Origin: Eubacteriales Family XIII. Incertae Sedis bacterium
Lineage (GTDB): Bacteria; Bacillota; Clostridia; Peptostreptococcales; Anaerovoracaceae
Direction of reading: 5' to 3'
Assembly: GCA_031272365.1 (NCBI GenBank)
Contig: JAISTX010000028.1
Span: 1-35,561, forward strand
Length of the DNA stretch: 35,561 bases
In this document: positions 1-7,947 of the stretch, piece by piece
Layout: every line of letters starts with the position of its first letter
Numbering within the stretch: position 1 is the stretch's first letter
Notes under the pieces: generated by a model
The model's input: the letters and a program-made list of their open reading frames with translations, nothing else
Told to the model about the DNA's origin: nothing
Databases searched by the model: none
Program-made: the position numbers and the translations under genes

Positions 1-420
1 GTGCCGACGGCCATCCAGACCAACGTCGTGGACGGCTGGATCGGCGGCACGCCGAACATGAACTACGCCTGGGTCGGCGACGTGATCAACAAGATGTACG
101 TCAACTACATCCACGCGGAGGCGACCTGCTACGTCATCAGCAACAAGAGCCTCGCGAAGCTGTCCGAGGAGGACCAGGCCACGGTCATCGAGGTCTTCCA
201 GGAGCAGAGCGAGCTGTCCTTCGAGCGCGCGCAGGAGAACGAGGAGCTTTACAAGCAGAAGCTCGTCGACGACAAAGGCGTCGAGGTCGTGGAGCTCACG
301 GAGGAGCAGATCAAGGCGAACGCGGACTATGTGCGCGACGTGACCTGGACGCGCCTTGAGGAAGTTTTGACGCCGGAGCTGATCGAGGGCTTCCGCGAAG
401 AGGTCGCGAAACTCGAGTAA
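1..420 (+). CDS. dctP: TRAP transporter substrate-binding protein, C-terminal part
   Basis: This is the last 139 codons of a DctP-type periplasmic or extracellular solute-binding subunit. The frame is open at the left window edge, so the GTG at base 1 is probably an internal Val and not the start. The family segment around NVVDGWIGGTPNMNYAW is typical of the ligand-contacting C-lobe of DctP proteins. The remainder is a charged helical tail (LSEEDQATVIEVFQEQ) as in that family. The dctQ and dctM genes follow at once, which supports the call. The substrate, probably an organic acid, cannot be read from this fragment. Confidence 0.88.
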   Translation: MPTAIQTNVVDGWIGGTPNMNYAWVGDVINKMYVNYIHAEATCYVISNKSLAKLSEEDQATVIEVFQEQSELSFERAQENEELYKQKLVDDKGVEVVELTEEQIKANADYVRDVTWTRLEEVLTPELIEGFREEVAKLE

Positions 421-450
421 GGGCCCAAAGGGCCACTGGGAGGTGAGGAT

Positions 451-1011
451 GTGAAAAAGCGGGAAGATCTTCTTGTTTGGAAGGTACTCCGCGCGGTACA
501 GCAAATAGGCATCATCGCGACGGCGCTCGGGGTCACCGGCGTCGTCGCGGGCGCGTGCCTGCTCAGGGCGTTCGGGATCAACTTCGCGGGCTTCGAGGAG
601 ATTCTCGTCATCGTCGCATTCTGGCTGTATATGTTGGGCGCGGGCTACGCGAGTTATGAAAAAAGCCATATCACTGCGGACATGATCCATGTCCTCATGA
701 AGGAGGGGCGCGCCAAGGATGTGTTCTATCTGGTGCGCATGGTGCTGACGACGGTGCTCAGCGGCATCTTCCTCATCTGGGCCGTGCAGTTTTTCGACCT
801 CTCGGTGGAGATGGGCACGAAGACCACGGTCTTCCGCATGCCCGTCGGCATCGGGTACGCCTCGATGGTCGTCGGCCTCGGGTTTTCGACATTCTACAAC
901 ATCTGCTACACCTGGGACGCGCTGCGCAAAGCCGTCAAGGGCGAGCGCGTGGCGGATGACGCGGATGGCGCGGATGGCGCGGACGCCGCGGGGGAGGAGG
1001 GTGTGTCATGA
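451..1011 (+). CDS. dctQ: TRAP transporter small permease (DctQ)
   Basis: This is the small membrane subunit of a tripartite ATP-independent periplasmic transporter, 186 aa with four hydrophobic segments as expected for DctQ. The first is near residues 15-40, followed by one around EEILVIVAFWLYMLGAGYAS, a third in the middle (VLTTVLSGIFLIWAVQF) and a fourth around GIGYASMVVGLGFSTFY. The start is GTG at 451, chosen because GGAGGTGAG lies at 439-447. The C-terminus is an Asp/Ala/Gly run encoded by GCGGATGGC-type repeats. The stop overlaps the dctM start (ATGA), so the two are translationally coupled. Confidence 0.9.
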   Translation: MKKREDLLVWKVLRAVQQIGIIATALGVTGVVAGACLLRAFGINFAGFEEILVIVAFWLYMLGAGYASYEKSHITADMIHVLMKEGRAKDVFYLVRMVLTTVLSGIFLIWAVQFFDLSVEMGTKTTVFRMPVGIGYASMVVGLGFSTFYNICYTWDALRKAVKGERVADDADGADGADAAGEEGVS

Positions 1012-2315
1012 CATTGATCCTCATTGCCATCGCGGTGCTCGTCGTCATGCTGCTCGTCGGCGTGCCGATCCCCTACGCGTTCTTCACGTCCACGCTGCTG
1101 CTCGTCGCGCTGTCCGGCAGCGCCGGCGAGGCGAGCTCGCTGATGCGGTACGGCTACACGAAGGCCAGCTCGATCATCCTGTGCGCGATACCCATGTTCA
1201 TCCTCGCCGGGTCCCTGATGGAGAGGGGGGGCATCGGCGAGAGCCTCGTCAACCTCGTCTCCATGTTCGTGGGGCGCATCAAGGGCGGCCTCGGCACGGT
1301 CATGGTCGTCTCCTGCGGGCTGTTCGGTGCCATCTCCGGCAGCGGCATGGCGACGCTGTCGTGCATCGGGTCCATCATGCTGCCGCGCATGTACGCGGCG
1401 GGCTACCCGCGCGGCGTCTCCTCGGCGCTGATCTCCTCCGCCTCGCTGCTCGGGCTCCTGATCCCGCCCAGCCTCAACATGATCCTGTTCGCCTTCGTCG
1501 GCGGCCAGTCGGTGCTCGCGTGCTTCCTCGCGACGGTGGTCCCCGGCATCATCCTCATCTGCCTGCTCAGCCTGACGAACATGTTCCTGCTGCGCAAGTA
1601 CAAGGACATCAAGCTGGAGGAGAAGATGACGCTGCCGGTCTACGCGGTCGAGCTGAAGAAGCGCACCGCCCGGGCAGTGCCAGCACTCGTCGCGCCGATC
1701 ATCATCCTCGGCGGCATCTACGGCGGCATCATGACGCCGACGGAGGCCGCGGCGGTGTCCGTTCTTTATTCGATCCCGGTCGGCCTCTTTATTTACAAGG
1801 GGCTGCGCGGCAAGGCCTTCAAGGAGAGCCTCGTCTACTCGGGCACGACGGCGGGCGCCATCATGATCATGCTGTTCTCGGTCATGGTGCTGTCGAGCCT
1901 GTACGTGCGCGCCAACGTGCCGAACATGCTGCTCGGCTGGATGACGTCGATCACGGACAACCCGACGATCCTCCTGATCTTCGTCAACATCTTCCTGATC
2001 ATCATCGGCATGATCATGGACGACACGAGCGCGATCCTGCTCACGACGCCGATCATGATGCCGATCATCCTCGCGCTGGGCGTCGACCCGGTGCAGTTCG
2101 CGGCGATCATGGGCGTCAACCTCGGCCTCGGCTGCGTGACGCCGCCATGCGCGCCGTTCCTCTACCTCGGCTCGCGCGTCGGGCGCGCCCCGGTCACCGA
2201 GATGCTCGGCCCGACCGGCTGGTTCATCGCGCTGGCCTGGGTGCCGACCCTGATCGTGACGACGTACATCCCGGATCTGGCCCTGTGGCTGCCGCGCCTG
2301 GCCGGCCTGGCGTAG
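1008..2315 (+). CDS. dctM: TRAP transporter large permease (DctM)
   Basis: This is the large membrane subunit that carries the sodium-coupled transport path, 435 aa, the usual DctM length. It is hydrophobic throughout. It has the family signatures GAISGSGMATLSCIGSIMLP near residues 105-124, LLIPPSLNMI near residues 150-160, and MIMDDTSAILLTTPIMMPI in the C-terminal half, followed by GVNLGLGCVTPPCAPFLYL. The gene overlaps dctQ by 4 bases. It ends in TAG, which shows that TAG is used as a normal stop in this genome and matters for the trpB finding. A long inverted repeat follows 9 bases after the stop. Confidence 0.93.
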   Translation: MTLILIAIAVLVVMLLVGVPIPYAFFTSTLLLVALSGSAGEASSLMRYGYTKASSIILCAIPMFILAGSLMERGGIGESLVNLVSMFVGRIKGGLGTVMVVSCGLFGAISGSGMATLSCIGSIMLPRMYAAGYPRGVSSALISSASLLGLLIPPSLNMILFAFVGGQSVLACFLATVVPGIILICLLSLTNMFLLRKYKDIKLEEKMTLPVYAVELKKRTARAVPALVAPIIILGGIYGGIMTPTEAAAVSVLYSIPVGLFIYKGLRGKAFKESLVYSGTTAGAIMIMLFSVMVLSSLYVRANVPNMLLGWMTSITDNPTILLIFVNIFLIIIGMIMDDTSAILLTTPIMMPIILALGVDPVQFAAIMGVNLGLGCVTPPCAPFLYLGSRVGRAPVTEMLGPTGWFIALAWVPTLIVTTYIPDLALWLPRLAGLA

Positions 2316-2323
2316 GGGAGAAA

Positions 2324-2406
2324 GCGCAGCGCACGGAACAGGTTCGAATTTGGTACGAAAACCGGCCTTTAGGCGACCAAAATCGAACCTGTTCCGTAAG
2401 TTGCGC
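2324..2406. repeat. Long imperfect inverted repeat after dctM
   Basis: The arms 2334-2354 and 2376-2396 pair over 21 bases with one mismatch, enclosing a 21-base loop. Weaker pairing continues outward to 2324 and 2406. No T-run follows, so it is not a classic intrinsic terminator. It may act as a 3' mRNA stabiliser for the TRAP operon or be a small palindromic mobile repeat. It separates the TRAP operon from the trp promoter. Confidence 0.75.
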
Positions 2407-2441
2407 GTAGGGAGTTGACGAGGGGGCGTGCGCCGCGCCGC

Positions 2442-2470
2442 TTGACAAGACGGCCTGGGCGGCGTATATT
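2442..2470 (+). promoter_or_regulatory. Sigma-A type promoter of the trp operon
   Basis: TTGACA (2442-2447), a 17-base spacer, then TATATT (2465-2470). This is close to consensus, with an AT-rich stretch downstream. Transcription should begin near 2477. That gives a leader of about 290 bases before trpE that contains the T-box. Confidence 0.85.
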
Positions 2471-2519
2471 TGATGAATAATAATTGAATAACGCAACAAA
2501 CCGTTGACGCGGAGATCAA

Positions 2520-2750
2520 ACCGTGGAGATGCGCTTACAGAGAGCCGGGGGAGCTGGAAACCGGCAGCGGCAGCCCGGCAAATGGACCGCTGAGGGCGCG
2601 GGGAAAGGCGCGGGGCGCCGAGTATCTTGCGACGTGGGGCGAGCGTGAATCGCCGGGAGTATGTTGGTACTCCGCTGAGAGCGGGGGGGTCCCCCCGAAG
2701 CAAGGTGGCACCGCGGGAAACCGTCCTTGACGAGAGTCAGGGACGTTTTT
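2520..2750 (+). promoter_or_regulatory. Tryptophan T-box riboswitch leader
   Basis: The conserved T-box sequence AAGGTGGCACCGCGG is at 2702-2716 and is followed by a terminator hairpin. Stem I begins with the AGAGAG-type element near 2539 and contains GCTGGAAACCGGC (2553-2565). The likely specifier codon is TGG at 2583-2585, in the context CAAATGGACC, matching tRNA-Trp and the downstream trp genes. In this family, uncharged tRNA pairs with the specifier and with the T-box bulge, which stabilises the antiterminator. The trp genes are then transcribed when tryptophan is short. The specifier was assigned by eye from position and context. Confidence 0.92.
2723..2750 (+). terminator. T-box controlled intrinsic terminator
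   Basis: Arms 2723-2731 and 2736-2744 form a 9-bp stem with one G-U pair and a 4-base loop. A run of five T follows at 2746-2750. It lies directly after the T-box sequence and would compete with the antiterminator. trpE starts 15 bases further on. Confidence 0.9.
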
Positions 2751-2765
2751 ATTTGGGAGGTAAAC

Positions 2766-4262
2766 ATGAGAATCACGGATATCGCAACGCTTCAGGCCCA
2801 CGCGGCGGACTACCCGGCCGTACCGGTCTGGGCCGTCATCCCGGGGGAGGCGCGCGAGCCCATCGAGGCCTTCAAGGTCTTCAAGCGGCTGTCGCGCCAG
2901 GCCTACATCCTCGAGAGCATGGAGGACACGGGGCGGCGCGGGCGTTATACCTTCATCGGCTACGACCCGAAGCTCTGCGTCGACTGCAAGGACGGCGTGC
3001 TGAACATCAAGAACGGCACGACGCTGCGCGTGGAGACGGGCGACCCCGGGGCGTACATCCGGCAGATCCTCGAGGAGAACCGGACGCCGCGGATGGAGGG
3101 GCTGCCGCCGTTCACGGGCGGGCTCGTCGGGTATTTTTCCTACGACTACATCGGCTACAGCGAGCCGGGGCTCGGGGAGGTGATCCGGCGCGACGAGGAC
3201 CTGGAGGATTTCAAGGACGTGGACCTCATGCTGTTCGACAAGGTCGTCGCCTACGACCACCTCGAGCGCAACGTCTACCTGATCGTGAACATCCGGACGG
3301 ACTACCTCGAGGAAAACTACAACCGGGCCGTCACAGAGCTCGAGCAGATGGGGCGGCTGTTCGAGCGCGGCGAGCTCGCGGAGATGCCGCCGCTCGTGCT
3401 CACGTCCGAGATGCGGCTGCTGTTCGAGAAGGAGCGCTACTGCGCCATGGTCGAGCGCGCGCGGGCGTATATCAAGGAAGGCGACATCTTCCAGGTCGTG
3501 CTGTCCAACCGCCTCGACGCGGACGCGGAGGGCAGCCTGTTCGACGCGTACCGGATGCTGCGCCGCATCAACCCATCGCCGTATATGTTCTATTTTTCGA
3601 GCGACGACCTGGAGATCGCCGGGGCGTCGCCGGAGACGCTCGTCAAGGTGAAGGACGGCGAGGCGTTCACCTACCCGCTCGCGGGCACGAAGCCGCGCGG
3701 GGCGACGCCGGAGGAGGACAGGGCGATGGAGGAGGAGCTGCTCGCCGACCCGAAGGAGCGGGCGGAGCACAATATGCTCGTCGACCTCGGGCGCAACGAC
3801 ATCGGCAAGATCAGCGAGTTCGGCTCGGTCGTCGTCGAGAAATACATGGAGATCGAGCGCTACTCGCACGTCATGCACATCGGCTCGACGGTGCAGGGCC
3901 GGTTGCGGGGTGACAAGACGGTGACGGACGCCGTCGACGCGGTGCTGCCGGCGGGGACGCTGTCGGGCGCGCCGAAGATCAGGGCTTGCGAGATCATCGC
4001 GGAGCTCGAGGGCAACCGGCGCGGCGTGTACGGCGGCGCGATCGGCTACCTCGGCTTCTCGGGCGACATGGACACGTGCATCGCGATCCGCATCGCGTAC
4101 AAGAAGAACGGGCGCGTCTTCGTGCGCGCGGGCGCGGGCATCGTCTACGACAGCGTGCCGGAGACGGAGTTTGAGGAATGCCGCAACAAGGCGGCGGCGG
4201 TCGTGAACGCGCTGCACCAGGCGGCGCAGGAGGCGGCGTTCATGTATAGGGGGCGGGATTGA
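2766..4262 (+). CDS. trpE: Anthranilate synthase component I
   Basis: TrpE makes anthranilate from chorismate, using ammonia delivered by TrpG. It is 498 aa, the normal length. The ATG at 2766 is chosen because GGGAGGTAA sits just upstream at 2755-2762; an earlier in-frame start at 2727 would lie inside the terminator. The N-terminal YILESMED (residues 47-54) is the usual tryptophan feedback site with its LES motif. The C-terminal chorismate-binding domain has IFQVVLSNR, PLAGTKPRGATPEED, LVDLGRNDIGK, LSGAPKIRACEIIAELE and YGGAIGYLGFSGDMDTCIAI. All catalytic landmarks appear intact. It is the first gene of the operon, controlled by the T-box. Confidence 0.97.
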   Translation: MRITDIATLQAHAADYPAVPVWAVIPGEAREPIEAFKVFKRLSRQAYILESMEDTGRRGRYTFIGYDPKLCVDCKDGVLNIKNGTTLRVETGDPGAYIRQILEENRTPRMEGLPPFTGGLVGYFSYDYIGYSEPGLGEVIRRDEDLEDFKDVDLMLFDKVVAYDHLERNVYLIVNIRTDYLEENYNRAVTELEQMGRLFERGELAEMPPLVLTSEMRLLFEKERYCAMVERARAYIKEGDIFQVVLSNRLDADAEGSLFDAYRMLRRINPSPYMFYFSSDDLEIAGASPETLVKVKDGEAFTYPLAGTKPRGATPEEDRAMEEELLADPKERAEHNMLVDLGRNDIGKISEFGSVVVEKYMEIERYSHVMHIGSTVQGRLRGDKTVTDAVDAVLPAGTLSGAPKIRACEIIAELEGNRRGVYGGAIGYLGFSGDMDTCIAIRIAYKKNGRVFVRAGAGIVYDSVPETEFEECRNKAAAVVNALHQAAQEAAFMYRGRD

Positions 4263-4266
4263 ATTT

Positions 4267-4329
4267 GAATTGAGGATTGAGAATTGAGAATTGAGAATTG
4301 AGGATTGAGAATTGGGAATTGAGAATTGA
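4267..4329 (+). repeat. Tandem 7-bp repeat array between trpE and trpG
   Basis: Nine tandem copies of a heptamer close to GAATTGA (variants GGATTGA and GAATTGG) begin four bases after the trpE stop. The array is very AT-rich and purine-rich on this strand, in sharp contrast to the GC-rich genes on both sides. Copy number could vary by slipped-strand replication. No coding role is seen. Confidence 0.9.
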
Positions 4330-4397
4330 GAATTTTGGATGGATGAATTTTTGTTGTTGTGGAAGAGATTTGGATTTTGGATTGGAGGATGATTTTT

Positions 4398-4964
4398 TTG
4401 GTTTTGTTGATTGACAATTATGACAGTTTTTCGTACAACCTCTACCAGCTGGTCGGGGAGCTGGAGCCGGACATCCGCGTGGTGCGCAATGATGAGGTGG
4501 ATGTGGCGGGGATCCGCGCGCTGGCGCCTTCGCGCATCATTTTGTCGCCCGGGCCGGGGCGGCCGGCGGACGCGGGCGTGTGCGAGGACGTGGTGCGCGG
4601 GCTCGGCGGCGAGGTGCCGATCCTCGGCGTCTGCCTCGGGCATCAGGCGATCTGCGAGGCGTACGGCGGGGTGGTCACCTACGCGAAGGAGCTCATGCAC
4701 GGGAAGCCGTCAACCGTGGTGCTTGACACTTCCTCGCCCCTGTTCGCCGGCCTGCCGGAGCGGGTGCAGGGCGCGCGGTACCATTCGCTCGCGGCGCCGG
4801 AGGATCAGCTGCCTGCGTGCCTGCGCGTCATCGCGCGGACGGACGACGGGGAGGTGATGGCGGTCGCGCATGCGTCGCAGCCGGTCTACGGGATGCAGTT
4901 TCACCCGGAGTCGATTTTGACGCCGGAGGGGCGCGGGATGCTTGGGAATTTCATGCGTTTATGA
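4398..4964 (+). CDS. trpG: Anthranilate synthase component II (glutamine amidotransferase)
   Basis: TrpG releases ammonia from glutamine for TrpE. It is a class I amidotransferase with nucleophile Cys in ILGVCLGHQAICEAYGG and the His/Glu pair in GMQFHPESILTPEG. The N-terminus VLLIDNYDSFSYNLYQL is canonical. The start is uncertain. ATG at 4389 directly abuts GGAGG (4384-4388), which is too close. TTG at 4398 lies 9 bases after it and gives the usual MVLLIDNYDSF beginning, so TTG is preferred (188 aa). No pabA-type clue is seen; the context makes it the trp enzyme. Confidence 0.93.
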   Translation: MVLLIDNYDSFSYNLYQLVGELEPDIRVVRNDEVDVAGIRALAPSRIILSPGPGRPADAGVCEDVVRGLGGEVPILGVCLGHQAICEAYGGVVTYAKELMHGKPSTVVLDTSSPLFAGLPERVQGARYHSLAAPEDQLPACLRVIARTDDGEVMAVAHASQPVYGMQFHPESILTPEGRGMLGNFMRL

Positions 4965-5011
4965 AATTGTTGGCGCTCGCCTGCGGCTCGCGCCTTTTGA
5001 TTTTGATTTTT

Positions 5012-5040
5012 GGATTCCGGGTCAAGCCCGGAATGACAAC
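5012..5040. repeat. Dispersed palindromic repeat, family B
   Basis: GGATTCCGGGTCAAGCCCGG followed by AATGACAAC. The core pairs ATTCCGGG with CCCGGAAT around TCAAG or TCAAGC. The same core recurs at about 15597-15620 and, inverted, at 22591-22619. It lies in the trpG-trpD gap. Confidence 0.85.
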
Positions 5041-5048
5041 GGGGGCGC

Positions 5049-5131
5049 ATCCGTAGGGGCGGATGGCAATCCGCCCGGAATGGCAGCGGTGGCTCCATCC
5101 GTAGGGGCGGATGGCAATCCGCCCGGAATGG
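5049..5131. repeat. Two identical copies of dispersed palindrome family A
   Basis: A 35-base unit containing GTAGGGGCGGATGGCAATCC is present at 5049-5083 and 5097-5131 with no differences. Each copy pairs GGGCGGAT with ATCCGCCC around GGCA or GGCAA. Further copies lie at 22460-22490 and 22552-22582. Identity of the two copies suggests recent duplication or gene conversion. The unit ends 34 bases before trpD. Confidence 0.9.
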
Positions 5132-5165
5132 TAAACGATAGTATATGGAAGGAAAGGAAACGGAA

Positions 5166-6173
5166 ATGATAGTAGATGCGATACGGAAGGCGGCGGCGAA
5201 GCAAGACCTCGGCTACGAGCTCGCGGAGCGCGTCATGGACGAGATCATGAGCGGGCAGGCGTCGGAGATCCAGATGGCCGCGTACCTGACGGCGATGAGC
5301 GTGAAGGGCGAGACGATCGACGAGATCATCGGGTCGGCGGCGGGGATGCGCGCACACTGCGTGCGGCTGCTGCACGACATGGACGTGCTGGAGATCGTCG
5401 GCACGGGCGGCGACGGGTCGAACTCGTTCAACATCAGCACGACCTCCGCGCTCGTCGTCTCCGCCGCGGGCATCCCCGTCGCGAAGCACGGCAACCGCGC
5501 GGCCACGAGCAAGAGCGGGGCGGCGGACGTGCTGGAGGCGCTGGGCGCGGACATCACGGTGCCGCCGGAGAAATCGCTCGCGATGCTGCAGGAGATCGGT
5601 ATGTGCTTCCTCTTCGCGCAAAACTACCACATCGCGATGAAATACGTCGCGCCCGTGCGGCGCGAGCTCGGCATCCGCACGATCTTCAACATCCTGGGGC
5701 CGCTCGCAAACCCCGCCGGCGCAAACCGCGAGCTGCTCGGCGTCTACGAGGAGGAGCTCGTGGAGCCGATGGCCAAGGTGCTCGTCGGCCTCGGCGTGAA
5801 GAACGCCTACGTCGTCTTCGGCCAGGACGGGCTCGACGAGATCTCCGCGTCCGCGCCGACCTCGGTCTGCGAGGTGCGCGACGGCTTCATCCGCTCGTTC
5901 GTGCTCTCCCCGGAGGATTTCGGGATGCCGCTGTGCGACAAAGAGGAGCTCGTGGGCGGCTCGCCGGAGGAGAACGCGGCCATCACGCGCGCGGTGCTGT
6001 CGGGCGAGCCGGGCGCGCGGCGCAACGCGGTGCTGCTCAACGCGGCGGCGGCGATCCACATCGGCCGCCCGGAGGTCACGCTCGAGGAGGCGATCGGCCT
6101 TGCGGCGGAGACGATCGACGGCGGGAAGGCACTCGCGCAACTGGAAAGATTTGTTGCGATGTCAAATGGATGA
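5166..6173 (+). CDS. trpD: Anthranilate phosphoribosyltransferase
   Basis: TrpD joins anthranilate to PRPP. It is 335 aa, a normal length. The PRPP-binding loop GTGGDGSNSFNIST is at residues 79-92, followed by KHGNRAATSKSGAADVLEALG from residue 107. TIFNILGPLANPA is the anthranilate-side motif. The ATG at 5166 is preferred because AAAGGA lies about 7 bases upstream; an in-frame ATG at 5145 would add seven residues rich in Lys and Glu that come from the ribosome-binding region. The 201-base gap from trpG holds only dispersed repeats. Confidence 0.96.
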   Translation: MIVDAIRKAAAKQDLGYELAERVMDEIMSGQASEIQMAAYLTAMSVKGETIDEIIGSAAGMRAHCVRLLHDMDVLEIVGTGGDGSNSFNISTTSALVVSAAGIPVAKHGNRAATSKSGAADVLEALGADITVPPEKSLAMLQEIGMCFLFAQNYHIAMKYVAPVRRELGIRTIFNILGPLANPAGANRELLGVYEEELVEPMAKVLVGLGVKNAYVVFGQDGLDEISASAPTSVCEVRDGFIRSFVLSPEDFGMPLCDKEELVGGSPEENAAITRAVLSGEPGARRNAVLLNAAAAIHIGRPEVTLEEAIGLAAETIDGGKALAQLERFVAMSNG

Positions 6174-6217
6174 TATCGTGGTAAAATGCTCTCTATCGGA
6201 TAGAAAAGAGGGAGAAC

Positions 6218-6583
6218 ATGGCGATAGAGATCAAAGTGAGCAAGACGCATTACGAAAACCGCTGCAAGGCCTGCGAGGAACGCGAGCAGGGCGAGGGCGA
6301 GCCGGAGATGCAGTCGACGCAGGCAGGGAAAAATTTTTATATCGTGACCTGCGAGCCGCAGGGTCGGAAGAGCCCCTGCCGGATCGGGAACGCGCAGGAG
6401 CGTGAGAACGCGGCCGCGCAGCCCCCGGCCAGGCCTGCGGGGCAGGAGCGTGGCCGCCGCCGGGGCCCGGAGCAGGGCCGCCGCCGGGGCGCGGGGCAGG
6501 AGCAGGGACAGGGTCAGGGCCAGGGCCAAGGCCAGCGCCAGGGCCAGCGCAGGAGGCGCCGGGAAAAGCCAAATGGGCAGTGA
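6218..6583 (+). CDS. Small Cys-containing protein with Gly/Gln/Arg-rich tail, unknown
   Basis: I do not recognise this 121-aa protein. It has a good ribosome-binding site (GAGGGAGA, 6208-6215) and overlaps the trpC start by 11 bases, so it is probably a real cotranscribed gene. Residues 1-60 hold four Cys (16, 19, 45, 54) in a CxxC...C...C layout that could bind a metal. Residues 60-121 are low complexity, with RGRRRG-type and GQGQGQ repeats encoded by tandem CAGGGC-like hexamers, and would be strongly basic and disordered. Such tails often bind RNA, but that is only an inference. It interrupts an otherwise standard trp gene order between trpD and trpC. Confidence 0.7.
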   Translation: MAIEIKVSKTHYENRCKACEEREQGEGEPEMQSTQAGKNFYIVTCEPQGRKSPCRIGNAQERENAAAQPPARPAGQERGRRRGPEQGRRRGAGQEQGQGQGQGQGQRQGQRRRRREKPNGQ

Positions 6584-7325
6584 TACGATTCTGGACGAAA
6601 TCGCGGCGTATGCGCGGGTGCGCGTCGCGGAGGCGAAGGAGACGGGGTTCCCCTTCGAGGCGGCGCTTTCGGCGCCTGGGCTTTCGTTCATCTGCGAGGT
6701 GAAGAAGGCCTCGCCGTCGAAGGGTGTGATCGCGGAGGATTTCCCCTACCTCGACATCGCGGCGGCGTACGAGCGGGCGGGGGCGTCCGCGATCTCCGTG
6801 CTGACGGAGCCGAAATGGTTTTGCGGCGCGGCGGAATACCTGCGCGAAATCGCGGCGGCGGTGCAGGTGCCGGTGCTGCGCAAGGATTTCATCGTGGACG
6901 AATACCAGATCTACGAAGCGAAGGCGCTCGGCGCGGCCGCCGTGCTGCTCATCGTGTCGATCCTGACGGACGCGGAGCTGCTCCGCTTCCGGGAGCGGTG
7001 CGACGCGCTCGGGCTGTCGGCCTTGGTGGAGGCGCATGACGAGGCGGAGGTCGCGCGCGCGATTTCGGCGGGCGCGCGGGTCGTCGGCGTGAACAACCGC
7101 GACCTGAGGACCTTCGGCGTCGACCCGGAAAACAGCACAAGGCTCCGGTCGCGCGTGCCGGAAGGCGTGCTGTTCGTCGCGGAGAGCGGCGTGCTGGGCC
7201 CCGGGGACATCCGGGCGCTCATGCCCGCAAAGCCCGACGCGGTGCTGGTCGGCGAGGCGATGATGCGCGCAGGGGACAAAGGGGCATTCCTATCCTTGCT
7301 CCGGGAGGCGTCCGATGCGGCCTAA
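6573..7325 (+). CDS. trpC: Indole-3-glycerol phosphate synthase
   Basis: TrpC closes the ring of CdRP to make indole-3-glycerol phosphate. It is 250 aa and a TIM barrel. Family motifs in order: ICEVKKASPSKGVI (catalytic Glu and Lys), RKDFIVDEYQIYEAKALGA, LVEAHDEAE, GVNNRDLRTF and FVAESGV. The ATG at 6573 is inside the end of the preceding small gene, with AGGAGG at 6551-6556; the spacing of 16 bases is long, so coupling to the upstream gene is likely. The end overlaps trpF by 11 bases. Confidence 0.96.
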   Translation: MGSDTILDEIAAYARVRVAEAKETGFPFEAALSAPGLSFICEVKKASPSKGVIAEDFPYLDIAAAYERAGASAISVLTEPKWFCGAAEYLREIAAAVQVPVLRKDFIVDEYQIYEAKALGAAAVLLIVSILTDAELLRFRERCDALGLSALVEAHDEAEVARAISAGARVVGVNNRDLRTFGVDPENSTRLRSRVPEGVLFVAESGVLGPGDIRALMPAKPDAVLVGEAMMRAGDKGAFLSLLREASDAA

Positions 7326-7947
7326 GATCAAAATTTGCGGATTGACGCGCGAGCCGGACATCATGGCGGTCAACGCCACGCGGCCGGAGTTCATCGGTTT
7401 CGTTTTCGCCCCGCAGAGCCGGCGGTTCGTGCCTTACGACAAGGCGGCGGAGCTCCGGGAGCTCCTGGATCCGGGCATCATCCCCGTGGGCGTCTTCGTC
7501 GACGCGGATATGACGGACATCATCGGCCTCGCGATGGCGGGCATCATCGAGGCGGTGCAGCTGCACGGGCACGAGGACGCGGGCTACGTGAAGGCGCTGC
7601 ACGAGCGGATCCCCAAGGTGCCTGTGATCAAGGCGCTGCAGATGGACGCCCCGGCGGACGAAAAGCAGCCGCTCATCTACGAGGCCGACTGCTGGCTGCT
7701 CGACACCGGCACGGGCGGGACGGGGAAGCCGTTCAACTGGCGCATGCTGGACGGCATCTGCCGCGCCGGCAGGATCGGCCCCATGCCGTTCTTCCTTGCC
7801 GGCGGGATCGACGAGGGCAACCTCGACGAAGCGCTCGCGCTCGAGCCGTACGCGATCGACGTGAGCAGCGGCGTGGAGACGGACGGGCTCAAGGACCCGT
7901 GGAAGATCGTGACCTTGATCTCGAAACTGCGAAAGGATTTAGGATGA
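7315..7947 (+). CDS. trpF: Phosphoribosylanthranilate isomerase
   Basis: TrpF converts phosphoribosylanthranilate to CdRP. It is 210 aa. It starts with the canonical [13 protein letters not shown] (catalytic Cys) and continues with [37 protein letters not shown] (catalytic Asp), FFLAGGI and [14 protein letters not shown]. It overlaps trpC upstream and shares ATGA with trpB downstream, so the block trpC-F-B-A is translated as a coupled unit. Confidence 0.96.
   Translation: MRPKIKICGLTREPDIMAVNATRPEFIGFVFAPQSRRFVPYDKAAELRELLDPGIIPVGVFVDADMTDIIGLAMAGIIEAVQLHGHEDAGYVKALHERIPKVPVIKALQMDAPADEKQPLIYEADCWLLDTGTGGTGKPFNWRMLDGICRAGRIGPMPFFLAGGIDEGNLDEALALEPYAIDVSSGVETDGLKDPWKIVTLISKLRKDLG

Noticed and set aside
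906..2519. Long minus-strand frame of 537 codons
   Set aside because: Antisense shadow of dctM in GC-rich DNA. Arg/His/Asp-rich with no domain pattern, while the plus strand has clear TRAP motifs.
2535..4700. Minus-strand frame of 721 codons across trpE
   Set aside because: Shadow frame; it also crosses the heptamer array and the T-box, and has no recognisable domain.
6151..6187. Internal promoter before the small trp-operon gene
   Set aside because: TTGCGA and TAAAAT are present but 22 bases apart, too far for a standard promoter.
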